DNA of 64,000 bases from Avena insularis (taxonomy: Eukaryota; Streptophyta; Magnoliopsida; Poales; Poaceae): contig CM042690.1 of NCBI GenBank assembly GCA_023614405.1, positions 663,346,802 to 663,410,801 of the forward strand. Direction: 5' to 3'. A program made the position numbers and the translations under genes. The notes under the pieces are model-generated. The model ran no database searches and had not been told where the DNA came from. It worked only from the letters and a program-made list of their open reading frames with translations. This document shows, piece after piece, positions 12,161 through 23,858 of the stretch. The first letter of the stretch is position 1. Every line of letters starts with the position of its first letter.

Positions 12161-13459
12161 TCGCCAGACAGTGTATGTATCCCGCAAACCCTATGAATGA
12201 AAATGTGGACCCCTATGAGAATCTCGGGGGCTCCTTGCTAGAAATGTGTTTTCGCATATGCTTTCCGGTTCTGATTTTTCGGCTACGGTAACCCCTACCC
12301 GGGGGCTCGCCGGCTGGCCCGGCCTGCTAAGTCAACAAACCGACTGAGTAGTGTGCGATGATGTCAGAGGCCCACTCTTCGTCTCAGCTACAGACCGCAA
12401 CCCGGCTGTCTGGATAGCAAGAGCAAAAGCCCGAGGCATCCACACGAAAAACAGGGAGGAGACGCGACAGACCGGGCATCCCGGCCTTGCAACTAGCTCG
12501 AACCAATCCGGTTACTAAGCCGTTAGTACCGTGCGCAATGTACTGCCAGCTCCCTTCGATTCCGGCTGCAGACCGCAACCCGGCTGCCCGGCAAGGACGC
12601 AGCCAAAACAGCAGAGCACACGGGAAAGCAACCAAGTGTCTAGAGAAGCACAAGCTAGTTTTCGAAAAAACAAGTCATTTTCCGGCTACAATTTGGCAGA
12701 CTAACCTATTAACCTGTGAGGATGTATGTGTATGAATATGTATATTCTTGTCCGACTACCTCGAGTCGGAATTCAGGAAAGGAGAAGAAGATTCAAAGTC
12801 CTTGCCTTCATCAAGCGCTCCGAATCTCGGGGGCTACACCTTGAGTGCGCGCCCCCAGTGGAATCTTGTAGTTCCTGACCAGCTAAGGGCGTTTAGCCGG
12901 CCGTTCGGAGCCCAGGTGAGGGCAAGGGCAGGAGCAAGACAAGACAAGAAAGATTCGAAGCACCTGGCTACGCCAGCTACTCTGAATCTTGGGGGCTACA
13001 CCCAGTGGGTGCGCTCGCGCGCCCCCACTGGAATGATAGTTCCCTCGGCTGAAGGCGTTCAGCCATCGAAAGCAGCCGACTAAGACGAGTCTAGTCGGAT
13101 AAAGTTAGAAGACGTGGGAAAAATAAGGAAGATTCGAAGCACCTGGCTACGCCAGCTACTACGAATCTCGGGGGCTACACCCAGTGGGTGCGCTAGCACG
13201 CCCCCACTGGAGGTGCAGTTCCCCCGGCTAAAGGTGTGTAGCCGGATGAAGTAAGCTGGATAAAGTCAACCGGCGAAATATTGGGAGAAAATTCGAAGCA
13301 CACAAGTTGAAGGAAACTCAAGCAAGTTCGATATTAACAAATATAAAGGAGGCGAAGCTCCCATAAGTTTACCCGGCATCAGAAACAGCCGGTACAGACG
13401 AACAAGTTGCAAACAGAACTAAAAGGAAAACAAATACACCCGGCATCCTGGGGCAGTGG
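12161..13459 (+). other. Element C spacer between integrase and the antisense gene
   Basis: This is non-coding sequence between two convergent genes, integrase on the plus strand and the antisense gene on the minus strand. It holds repeated G-rich motifs of the type TCTCGGGGGCT (12222, 12825, 12987, 13166) that resemble the true polypurine tract of this element, and a block of diverged tandem copies at 12788-13250. Short ORFs here are not credible genes. Confidence 0.7.
12788..13250 (+). repeat. Three diverged tandem copies of a 160-180 bp unit
   Basis: Each copy has a GATTCnAAG start, a CACCTGGCTACGCCAGCTAC block (in copies 2 and 3), the G-rich motif TCTYGGGGGCTACACC (12825, 12987, 13166) and a GCCCCCACTGG-like end. 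Spacing between motifs is 162 and 179 bp. Tandem repeats downstream of pol are a known feature of Tat-lineage elements and have been proposed as seeds of satellites. Confidence 0.75.
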
Positions 13460-15308
13460 CTAAGCAGCAGGACCTTTGCCGTGAGGAGCGTCCTGACCGG
13501 CAAAAGATTCAGGCGGAGGAGGAGGCGTGGCGCTTGATCCCGTTCCGGCATCCGCAGCCGGCTGCGTCGAGGCTTCCACTTCAGGAGTACCGACGGACTC
13601 CGAGTCGGTGAGCACCTCGTCGGGGTCCACATAGTCGGTGATCTTGATGGCGGATCCTTGGATCTCTGGATGGACTTGGCGGATGGCGGCAAGGTCGGCA
13701 CCGACACGAAAACCTCCGTTGATCTTCTCGACGCGGACGTCCTTGTACCAGGAGAGCATAAGAGCCAGAGCCATCTCCGCTCCGGCTCGCGCCGCCAAGT
13801 CCTGCGGCCGGTCCACTGCAGCTGGCACCTCCCCCACCTTCGTAGCCAGCTGCACCATCGTCTCCGGAACCGGAGCCTCCGACCACAAGAAGGAGAAGAC
13901 GTCCCGTGCCGCTTGACGAAGCTTGGCAGCTTCTTTGCCAAGAAGGACGACGAGCTCCTGGGCCGTCGGCTACGCTCCTGGCCAGTTCTCCTGCAGCCGG
14001 TTGTAGGCTAGCAGGTCTATGCCGGGGTAAAACACTGTCAAAAAAGAGAGTCAGATCCGGCTACCGGATCCGGAAAGAAAATAAGGCGGAAAAGGGGAAC
14101 TTACCCTTAGCCGTGTGGCCGACCTGCATCAACTCCTCCACCAGAGTCTTCTCCTTCTCCGCCAGCCGTTTGATCTCTTTCTCTTGGTCCTTGTTCTGGG
14201 CCTCAAGAAGATTGAAGGCCTCGATCCGGCTGGCGAGCGAGGCGTCGCGCTCCTTCATGGTGGCCTCCAGACCGTCTACCTTCGCGTGCCAATCCTTATT
14301 CTGCAGCCGCAGAGTAGAGTTGGACTTCCTCAACCGGTTGTTCGCTTTCTTCAAGCGATCGATCTCGCGCTGAGCGCACACGAGGATGGCTGCGACAAAA
14401 CCAGCTATCAGTAAAAAAAAGGACGAACCGGATGAAGCAAACTTACTCTAGGAGGTTCCGTTGGCGGCAGCAAGTTTCTGCTCCAGGGTCCGGTTCCCAT
14501 CGGCTGCGGCCTCCAGCAGCCGGATCTCCTTCACCGCCAGTTCAAGGGTGGCGGCGAGATCTGTCAGCGAGGCGGTGGAGGAGGCGTCGTCATCCATGGT
14601 GTTGGCGGCCAAGGACTCCTTCGCGGCAACCACCGCCGTCCTCCACTCCTCCCCCGTCTCATCGTCGGAGTTGTCGTTGCCGACAACCACGAGCTTCTTG
14701 CCGGCAGCGGCCCCCCGCACGCCCGCGGAAGAGCCACCCGGCTGGGGATCCGCCTCCGGCTGAACCTCCACGTCCGGTTGTGGACCCTCCGCTCCGGCTG
14801 AGGCAGCCGGTTCAGATCGAGGCGGTGGCGGAGGTGGCGCCGCGGGAGAAGGAGGGGCGCTGGCAGACGAGGTCAGAGCGTGCGATGGCGACCCAGTCGG
14901 TGCTCGAGCCAGGCTCATGGCTCCAAAGGAAACCAGCGTGCTAAGAGGATAGAAGAAGAAAGGGAAGAAAGAAAAACAAGTAAGCCAAGGGCAGAAAAGC
15001 AGGAGAAGAAACATGCAGAAAACAATGAGGACAAGGGGAGGAGGGACGTACCCCGGCACAACCGGAGGCGGCCCCTTCTTCCGGCCAAGGCGGCTCGGCG
15101 GCAGGGCGCTGGTCCGGCTCCTCTTGGCGGCCGGCTCCTCCGCAGCAGGCCGACGGGAGCTGGAACGGCTGGAGCCGCTCCCGCCAGCTTCACCGTCCAT
15201 CATGGAGCGCTGCGCCGGATCGATGGTCGGTGCGGCCTCCTCCTCCTCGTGGACCTCCACGTGGGGATCGACAACCGGCTCATCATTCCGGCTGGGGAAG
15301 GCATCACC

Positions 15309-16983
15309 TGATGGGTTCGTAGCATGGAAAACAAAAAATTTCTACCGCAAGAACGAACAAAACCCAGATCTAATCTAGATAAAAGCCAAGATCTAATCTA
15401 TTAGACATGTGCAACGAGATAGATCTGTACTAACCCTTGTAGATCCGAAAGGCTTGTGCGAGATCAGATCTCGTGGTTGATGTAGACGATCACTTGCCGA
15501 TCTCAAGATCGAGTAGACGATCCTTCCGGCACCGCGTTCCGGCAGCGCTTCATGATCGGTCACACGTCTTGGAGTCGATCTGAACCTTCCTCTCCCTGTT
15601 CCAGCGAGCAGCGGAGGTAGTAGATCTCTCCACGGAATCCCAGCAGCACGACGGCGTGGTGGTGGTGGTGGAGTAGAGAATTCTGCAGGGCTTCGCCTAA
15701 GCCTAAGCAGAAGGAAGGAGGAGGAGAGAGGCGACTAGGGCAAGAGTGGAGGGGCAAGGGGGGTGGCGCCTCCACCCCTCTATATATAGAGGGAGGGGTG
15801 TGGCCTAGGGTTCCCACCCCTAGGCCCACCTCCTAGGGCCGGCGCACAAAGGGAGGCTTGGGGGGAGTTTCCTTCCCCCCCAAGTTTCCCCTTTTTCTTT
15901 CTTGGTTTTCAAGTAAACTCCATAAAATTTCTAGAACCTTCCGGAACATTCCGAAACCTTCTAGAACCCCGATATAAACACTTCGGGACATTTCCGAACC
16001 TAGAAAATGATCTCCATTATATGAATCTTATTGTCCGGACAATTCTGGATCTCCTCGTGATGTCTCAGATCCAATCCGAGACTCGGAACAACATTCGGTC
16101 TCCAACGCACATTCCATATCTACCTAAACAGCATCGAACCTTAAGTGTGTCACCCTACGGTTCGTGAATATGCAGACATGATGGAGACACCTCTCCGATC
16201 AATAACCATCAGCGGGATCTGGAAATCCATAACGGCTCCCACATACTCAACGATGACTTCATGATTGATAGAACCATTAACATACGAAACCAATTCCCTT
16301 TGTCACGCCATATTCTACTTATCCAAGGTTTGATCGTCGGTATCTCCATACCTAGTTCTACCTCGTTACTGATAAGTACTCTTTACTCATTCCATGTTAT
16401 GTCATCCCTTGTGACCTAGTCACATGCTTGCAAGCTAACTAGATGACATTCCACTGAGAGGGCCCAGAGCATATCTATCCGTCATATGGATGGACAAATC
16501 CCAATCTTGGTCCATGCGCTTCAACACATACTTTCAGAATACCCAATGACACCTTTATAACCACCCAGTTACGAAGTGGTGTTTGATGTCATCAAAGCAC
16601 CCATCCGGTGATGGTGATTAACATAACCTCATGGTCGAAGGATTAGGTTACTATGCATTTGATAAACTTGTAGCAATACGAACTAAATGACTTGATCTTA
16701 TGCTACACTTACTTTGGGTGTGTGTCCATCACATCATTCTCCTAATGATATGACCTTGTTATTAATGACATCCAATGTCCATGATCAGGAAACCATGATC
16801 ATCTATTAATCAACAAGCTAGTTCAACAAGAGGCTTACTAGGGACTCTTTTATGTTTACAAAACACACAAGTATTAGTGTTTCCTAATAATACAATTATA
16901 GCATGGGATGTAAACATTCATCATAAACACAAAGATATAATAATAACCACTTTTATTATTGCCTCTTGGGCATATCTCCAACA
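15309..16983 (-). repeat. Copia 3' LTR
   Basis: This 1675-bp LTR runs from TGATGGGTTC to ATCTCCAACA on the plus strand. It matches 22193-23858 with scattered substitutions and one replaced stretch near 15532-15580. The proline-rich ORF at 15560-15829 is also present in the other copy, but it crosses the TATA region and is not a supported gene. Confidence 0.93.
15778..15791 (-). promoter_or_regulatory. TATA box inside a perfect palindrome (3' LTR)
   Basis: CTCTATATATAGAG is a 14-base perfect palindrome holding the TATA box. Outer arms CACCCC and GGGGTG extend the symmetry. The identical palindrome recurs in the 5' LTR at 22653-22666, which would drive the element's own transcript. Confidence 0.75.
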
Positions 16984-16996
16984 GTCTCCCACTTGC
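16984..16996 (-). other. Copia polypurine tract
   Basis: On the minus strand AAGTGGGAGAC lies directly before the 3' LTR start TGTTGG. It is the plus-strand priming site. Confidence 0.75.
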
Positions 16997-17016
16997 ACTA
17001 GAGTCAATAATCTAGA

Positions 17017-18837
17017 TTACATGGTAATATACCTAACACCCATGGCGTTTTGGTGTTGGTCATGCGTTGCTCTAGGGAGAGGTTTAGTCAACGGATCTGC
17101 CACATTCAGATCAGTGTGTACTTTGCAAATCTTTATGTCACCATCTCGGACATACTCGCGAATAGCATGGAAACGTAGCTTGATGTGCTTCAGCTTGCTA
17201 TGTGACCTTGGCTCCCGTGCATTAGCTATGGAACCTGTGTTGTCACAATAGATGGCCATCGGGTCCAACGCACTAGGAACCACGCCAAGTTCAGTAATGA
17301 ACTCCTTCATCCATATGGCTTCTTGTGCAGCCTCCGGAGCAGCTATGTATTCCGATCCAGTTGAAGATTTCACCACAACGCTTTGCTTGGCACTCCTCCA
17401 GCTCACTGCAGCACCATTCAAAATAAATACGTTTCCAGACTGTGACTTCGAGTCATCTGGATCGGTGTTCCAACTAGCATCAGTGTAACTGTTTACAACA
17501 AGCTGTTCATCACCTCCATAAGAAAGAACCATATCCTTAGTCCTATTTAGGTACTTTAGGATATTCTTGACCGCTGCCCAGTGCTCCATTCCAGGATCAC
17601 TTTGATATCTGCTAGTCAAACTAACAGCATGTGCTATATCCGGTCTTGTACACAGCATGGCATACATGATAGAACCTATGGCCGAGGCATAGGGAATATT
17701 ATTCATCTTCTCTCTATCTTCTGCCATAGCTGGACTTTGAGTCTTACTCAAGGTCTTACCTGACAACATGGGCATGAACCCTTTCTTGCTCTCTTCCATT
17801 CTAAACTTCTTTAGAACTTTGTCCAAGTATGTACTTTATGAAAGCGCTATTAGGCGTCTTGATCTATCTCTATAAATCTTGATGCCTAGAATATATGCCG
17901 CTTCGCCAAGATCCTTCATTGAAAAACTATTATTCAAATAGGATTTGACGCTATTAAGAAGTTCTATATCATTCCCAATCAACAATATGTCATCTACATA
18001 TAGTACTAGGAATGCTATAGAGCTCCCACTCACTTTCTTGTAAATACAAGCTTCTCCATAAGGTTGTATAAATCCAAAGTTTTTGATTACTTTATCAAAA
18101 CGTTGATTCCAACTCCGGGATGCTTGCTTCAGTCCATAAATGGAGCACTGAAGTTTGCATACCTTGTCAGCATCTTTAGGATCGACAAAACCCTTGGGTT
18201 GTACCATATACGACTCTTCCTCAATGTCACCATTAAGGAACGTCGTTTTGACATCCATATGATAAATCTCATAATCGAAATATGCAGCAATTGCTAACAA
18301 AATCCTCATAGACTTTGGCTTCGCTACTGGTGAGAATGTCTCATCGTAGTCAACTCCTTGAATTTGTCGGAACCCTTTCGCGACAAGTCGAGCTTTATAG
18401 ACGGTAACATTACCATCAGCATCTGTTTTTCTTTTGAAAATCCATTTGTTCTCGACAGCCTTACGGCCATCCGGTAAGTCCACCAAAGTCCATACTTGGT
18501 TTTCGTACATGGATCCCATTTTGGATTTCATGGCTTCTAGCCATTTGTCGGAATCTAGGCTCACTATAGCTTCTTCATACGTCGCAGGGTCATCAGTGTT
18601 GTCCACCAACATGATGTTCAAGGCAGGGTCATACCAATCAGGAGTGGTACGAACCCTCGTTGACCTGTGAGGTTTAGTGGCAACTTCGTTCGAAGTTTCA
18701 TGATCACCATCATTAGCTTCCTCTCCAATTGGTGCAGGCGGCACAAAAACATCTTTCGATGCTGCGCTACTCTCAACTCTGAGAGAAGATTCAATAACCT
18801 CGTCGAGTTCTACTTTCCTTCCAGTCACTTCCTTCAA
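17017..18837 (-). pseudogene. Copia reverse transcriptase and RNase H (one internal stop)
   Basis: RT spans 18837-17836: KWLEAMKSKM, then ARLVAKGFRQ, YGLKQASRSW and the catalytic LYVDDILLIGND motif. A TAA near 17827-17829 (one step from CAA, Gln) divides it from the connection and RNase H part. RNase H (17826-17017) carries YTDASW, SSTGSEYIA and YCDNTGSIANA and ends in a conserved DPLTKPLP tail. If the stop is ignored the domain set is complete. It copies element RNA into DNA. The upstream frame overlaps the end of the integrase ORF by a few bases because of a frameshift near 18900. Confidence 0.92.
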
Positions 18838-19832
18838 GAGAAACTCCTTCTCAAGAAAGGATCCATTCTTAGCAATGAAAACTTTGCCTTCAGATCTATG
18901 ATAGAGGTATACCCAATTGTTTCTTTAGGGTATCCTATGATCACGCATTTCTCTGCTTTGGGTTCAAGCTTATCAGGTTGTAACTTCTTTACATATGCTT
19001 CGTAACCCCAAACTTTAAGGAACGACAACTTAGGTTTCTTTCCAAACCACAATTCATACGGTGTCGTTTCAACGGATTTAGATGGTGCCCTATTTAAAGT
19101 GAATGCGGCTGTCTCTAATGCATAACCCCAAAACGATAGCGGTAAATCTATAAGAGACATCATAGACCGAACCATATCTAAGAGAGTTCGATTACGACGT
19201 TCGGACACACCATTACGCTGTGGTATTCCTGGCGGTGTCAATTGCGAAAGTATTCCACATTTCTTTAAATGCATGCCAAACTCATAACTTAGATATTCAC
19301 CTCCACGTTCAGAACGCAGAAACTTAATCTTCTTGTTACGATGATTTTCCACTTCACTTTGAAATTCCTTAAACTTCTCGAAAGTTTCGGACTTATGTTT
19401 CATAAAGTAGATATACCCATATCTACTTAAGTCATCCGTGAAAGTGAGAACATAACGATATCCACCACGCGATGCTACACTCATTGGACCACACACATCA
19501 GTATGTATTATTTCCAATAAGTCTGTAGCTCGCTCCATTATTCCAGAGAATGGAGTCTTAGTCATTTTTCCCATTAGACATGCTTCACATCTTTCAAGTG
19601 ATTCAAAATCAAGTGATTCAAAATCAAGTGATTCAAGAAGTCCATCAGAATGGAGTTTCTTCATACGCTTCACTCCAATGTGACCAAGACGACAGTGCCA
19701 CATGTATGTAGAATTGTCATTCAATTTTGTTCGTTTAGCATCTATGTTGTGAACATGTGTATCACTACTATCGAGATTTAGTAAGAATAAACCATTCATC
19801 TCAGGTGCATTACCATAAAAGATATTACTCAT
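18834..19832 (-). pseudogene. Copia integrase (C-terminus frameshifted)
   Basis: The GAG-pre-integrase region has an HHCC zinc site: HCRLGH near residue 46 and CEACLMGK near residue 83. The catalytic core follows with Asp in HTDVCGP, an FTDDLSRYG block and Glu in PQRNGVSERRNRT, so the DDE residues look intact. The last residues leave the normal frame near 18910, since the expected continuation into KEVTGRKVELDE is found in the adjoining frame. A 15-bp unit is triplicated in the zinc domain. The product would insert cDNA into the genome. Confidence 0.9.
19595..19639 (-). repeat. 15-bp unit repeated three times inside integrase
   Basis: Copies at 19595-19609, 19610-19624 and 19625-19639 encode ESLDF-type pentapeptides between the His pair and the Cys pair of the zinc domain. 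The expansion stays in frame. From memory, related elements have two such units, so this copy looks like a one-unit gain by slippage. Confidence 0.8.
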
Positions 19833-20981
19833 ATAAATCGAACAACCTTTATTCTCGGACTTAAAAGAGTAACCGTCTACTTAATAAACAAGATCCATAT
19901 ATAATGTTCATGCTTAACGCAGGCACCAAATAACAATTATTCAAATTTAAAACTAATCCCGAAGGTAGATGTAGAGGGAGCGTGCCGACGGCGATCACAT
20001 CAACCTTGGAGCCATTTCCAACGCGCATCGCCACCTCGTCTCTCGCCAGTCTTCGCTTATTCCGTAGCTCCTGTTTCGAGTTACAAATATGAGCAACCGA
20101 ACCAGTATCAAATACCCAGGCACTACTACGATTACTAGTAAGATACTCTTCTTGATGTTGCCGTTCTTCAGATCCGCCAGGTACTTGGGGCAGTTACGCT
20201 TCCAGTGACCGGCACCCTTGCAGTAGAAGCATTCAGTTTCAGGCTTAGGACCAGCCTTGGGCTTCTTAGCAGGTGCGGCAGCTTTCCTGCCGTCCTTCTT
20301 GAAGTTGCCCTTGTTCTTAGGCTTGCCATGTTTCTTGAAATTGGTGGTCTTATTGACCATCAACACTTGGTGCTCCTTTTTGATCTCCACTTCAGCAGTT
20401 TTCAGCATGGACGATAGTTCAGGCAACGTCTTGTTCATGCAGTGCATATTATAGTTCATCACAAAGTTCTTATAACTCGGTGGCAGTGATTGGAGGACAC
20501 GGTGAATCCCTAACTCATTAGGAATCGTTATCCCCAACTCTTGGAGCTTGTTTGCGTGCCCAGACATGGTGAGCACGTGCTCGCTAATGGAGCTACCCTC
20601 TTCCATCTTATAGTTAAAGAACTTTTCGGAGGCCTCATAGCTCTCCACGGCCGCGTGAGTCTCAAAAATGAGCTTGAGATCCTTAATGATCTTGAACGGG
20701 TCGTGGTGCTCAAAGCGCTTCTGAAGCTCCGTTTCTAAACCGTACAGGATGGCACACTGAACTATGGAGTAATGATTTTTCCGAGTGGCGTAAACATTCT
20801 TTATGTCATCGGTGGCATCTTCTGCAGGTGGGTCACCTAGCGGTGCTTCGAGCACATAGGTCAACTGACCAGCCCTAAGGACAATATTCAGTCCATGGAG
20901 CCAGTCCGTGAAGTTGCTTCCATTGTTCTTAAGCTTTTCTTTCTCTAGGAACGTATTGAAATTGATGGACAGGTTCGCCAT
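19833..20981 (-). pseudogene. Copia gag and protease (frameshifted)
   Basis: The ATG at 20981 opens a gag of about 265 residues before the break. It has the UBN2-type region (FTDWLHGLNIVL near residue 25) and a CCHC zinc knuckle, CFYCKGAGHWKRNC, near residue 250, preceded by a Lys-rich stretch. A frameshift near 20150 moves the protease into another frame, where the active-site motif VFDTGSVAHICN is readable near 20115-20080. A stop near 19880 precedes the integrase frame. Gag forms the particle; the protease would cut the polyprotein. Confidence 0.88.
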
Positions 20982-22178
20982 AATCTACAACAAATTTGCA
21001 AGTAGTTTAGACTAAGTTTATGATAAATTGAGTTCAATTTTAATTCTTAAATTAACTAGGTGAACTCCCACTCAAAACAACATCCCTCATGTTGTCTTAG
21101 TGATTACACGAACCAAATCCACTACACCAAGTCCGATCTTCACGAGAGAAGATGTAGTTTCATCGGCGAACAATCTTCATGTTCATCATATCATTTATAT
21201 GACTCATGCTCTACCTTTCGGTATTCCGTGTTCCGAGACCATGTCTGTACATGCTAGGCTCGTCAAGATTAACCTTAGTTTCCGCATGTGCAAATCTGGC
21301 TTGCACCCGTTGTATGCACACGTAGAATCTATCACATCCGATCATCATGAGATGCTTTGAAACGACGAGTCTTAGCAACGGTGCCAACTAAGGATGAACA
21401 CTTTATTACTTGATATTTAGTGAGAGGGATCATCTTATAATGCTACCGTCGCGATCTAAGCAATACAAGATGCATAAAGGATTAACATCACAGGCAATTC
21501 ATAATTAGTGTGATATGATATGGCCCTTTCTTCTTGTGCCTTTGATCTCCATCTCCAAAGCACGGACATGATCTCCATCATCACCAGCATTGCGTCAAGG
21601 TCAGTGGCGCCGCTTCATGGTTGTCCATCATCACTAGCAACTATTACAACTACTTGGAATAAAGCTATTACAAGATGAATAGACTCGCAGGTCTTAACAG
21701 AATTAAAGACAACCATTAGGCTCCTGCCGGTTGCCATATTACAACAAGGATCATTGCATACATCAAATATAATCACAATCACATGATGGCCATATCACAT
21801 CACAAAACCCCTGCAAAAACAAGTTAGACGCCTCTAATTTTCTTTGCATGTTTTACGTGGTTTGGGGCTTTCGAATAAGAACGGATCTTACCTACGAAAC
21901 TGAAACCACAACGTTGATACAAGTGCTATCAAGTGCAAAGTGTAAATTGGATCTATACTATGGTGGGATAGACAGACACCCGCAAAGCCACTTGTGCAAA
22001 GCAAGTTACACGTCAAGCATGGAGCAAGTCTCATGTGCGATGACATGTAAGGTTAGCCCAAGCCGCTTCATCCTACCATACCACAAGATGCAAAGTACAC
22101 AAAGCAAAAGACGGCACGAGCACGAACGCCCACAAAACCATTGTGTTCTACTCTAGCAACAGATCTACGCATAGACAC
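20982..22178 (-). other. Copia 5' untranslated leader
   Basis: About 1.2 kb lies between the primer-binding site and the gag start, with only short ORFs. Long leaders are usual in the BARE/Angela group and hold packaging signals. I could not identify a specific motif here. Confidence 0.7.
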
Positions 22179-22191
22179 GGCTCTGATACCA
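22179..22191 (-). other. Copia primer-binding site (initiator tRNA-Met type)
   Basis: The minus strand reads TGGTATCAGAGCC one base inside the 5' LTR. This is the classical plant copia site complementary to the 3' end of initiator tRNA-Met. Confidence 0.9.
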
Positions 22192-22192
22192 C

Positions 22193-23858
22193 TGATGGGT
22201 TCGTAGCATGGAAAACAAAAAAATTCTACCGCAAGAACGAACAAAACCCAGATCTAATCTAGATAAAAGCCAAGATCTAATATATTAGACATGTGCAACA
22301 AGATAGATCTGTACTAACCCTTGTAGATCTGAAAGCCTTGTGCGAGATCGGATCTCGTGGTTGATGTAGACGATCACTTGCCGATCTCAAGATCGAGTAG
22401 ACGATCCTTCCGGCGTTCAGCACACTTCATGATCGGTCCTGCGTCGGAGTCGATGCAGACCTTCCTCTCCCCGTTCCAGCAAGCAGCAGAGGTAGTAGAT
22501 CTCTCCATGGAATCCCAGCAGCACAACGACGTGGTGGTGGTGGTGGAGTAGAGAATTCTGCAGGGCTTCGCCTAAGCCTGAGCAGAAGGAAGGAGGAGGA
22601 GAGAGGCGGCTAGGGCAAGAGTGGAGGGGCAAGGGGGGTGGCGCCTCCACCCCTCTATATATAGAGGAAGGGGTGCGCCCTAGGGTTCCCACCCCTAGGC
22701 CCACCTCCTAGGGCCGGCGCACAAAGGGAGGCTTGGGGGGAGTTTCCTTCCCCCCCAAGTTTCCCCTTTTTCTTTCTTGGTTTTCAAGTAAACTCCATAG
22801 AAATTTCTAGAACCTTCCGGAACATTCCGAAACCTTCTAGAACCCCCATATAAACACTTCGGGACATTTCTGAACCTAGAAAATGATCTCCATTATATGA
22901 ATCTTATTCTCCGGACAATTCCGGATCTCCTCGTGATGTCTCAGATCCAATCGAGACTCCGAACAACATTCGGTCTCCAACGCACATTCCATATCTACCT
23001 AAACAGCATTGAACCTTAAGTGTGTCACCCTACGGTTCGTGAATATGCAGACATGATGGAGACACCTCTCCGATCAATAACCATCAGCGGGATCTGGAGA
23101 TCCATAACGGCTCCCACATACTCAACGATGACTTCGTGATTGATAGAACCATTAACATACGAAACCAATTCCCTTTGTCACGCGATATTCTACTTATCCA
23201 AGGTTTGATCATTGGTATCTCCATACCTAGTTCTACCTCGTTACTGATAAGTACTCTTTACTCGTTCCATGTTATGTCATCCCTTGTGACCTAGTCACAT
23301 GCTTGCAAGCTAACTAGATGACATTCCACCGAGAGGGCCTAGAGCATATCTATCCGTCATATGGATGGACAAATTCCAATCTTGGTCCATGCGCTTCAAC
23401 ACATACTTTCAGAATACCCAATGACACCTTTATAACCACCCAGTTACGAAGCGGTGTTTGATGTCATCAAAGCACCCATCCGCTGATGGTGATTAACATA
23501 ACCTCATGGTCGAAGGATTAGGTTACTATGCATTTGATAAGCTTGTAGCAATACAAACTAAATGACTTGATCTTATGCTACACTTACTTTGGGTGTGTGT
23601 CCATCACATCATTCTCCTAATGATATGACCTTGTTATTAATGACATCCAATGTCCATGATCAGGAAACCATGATCATCTATTAATCAACAAGCTAGTTCA
23701 ACAAGAGGCTTACTAGGGACTCTTTTATGTTTACAAAACACATAAGTATTAGTGTTTCCTAATAATACAATTATAGCATGGGATGTAAAAATTCATCATA
23801 AACACAAAGATATAATAATAACCACTTTTATTATTGCCTCTTGGGCATATCTCCAACA
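22193..23858 (-). repeat. Copia 5' LTR
   Basis: This 1666-bp copy matches the 3' LTR at 15309-16983 and ends at the TSD TCACC (23859-23863). The TATA palindrome is at 22653-22666. Confidence 0.93.
22653..22666 (-). promoter_or_regulatory. TATA box inside a perfect palindrome (5' LTR)
   Basis: The same CTCTATATATAGAG palindrome as at 15778-15791, in the LTR copy that would drive the copia transcript. Confidence 0.75.

Larger units (their letters stand above)
15309..23858 (-). mobile_element. Angela/BARE-like Ty1/copia retrotransposon, full length
   Basis: The element is 8550 bp, with LTRs 15309-16983 and 22193-23858 and a perfect TSD TCACC (15304-15308, 23859-23863). In its own orientation the LTR starts TGTTGGAGATATGCCC and ends GAACCCATCA, which I recognise as the Angela/BARE/WIS group. 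The order is gag, protease, integrase, RT, RNase H, which is diagnostic of copia. Coding regions are nearly complete with a few frameshifts and one stop. It sits in exon 2 of element C's antisense gene and is the innermost and youngest layer of the nest by position. Confidence 0.95.

Noticed and set aside
15560..15829. Proline-rich minus ORF present in both copia LTRs (also 22417-22704)
   Set aside because: It overlaps the TATA palindrome in the promoter region of the LTR. Its recurrence only reflects LTR identity.
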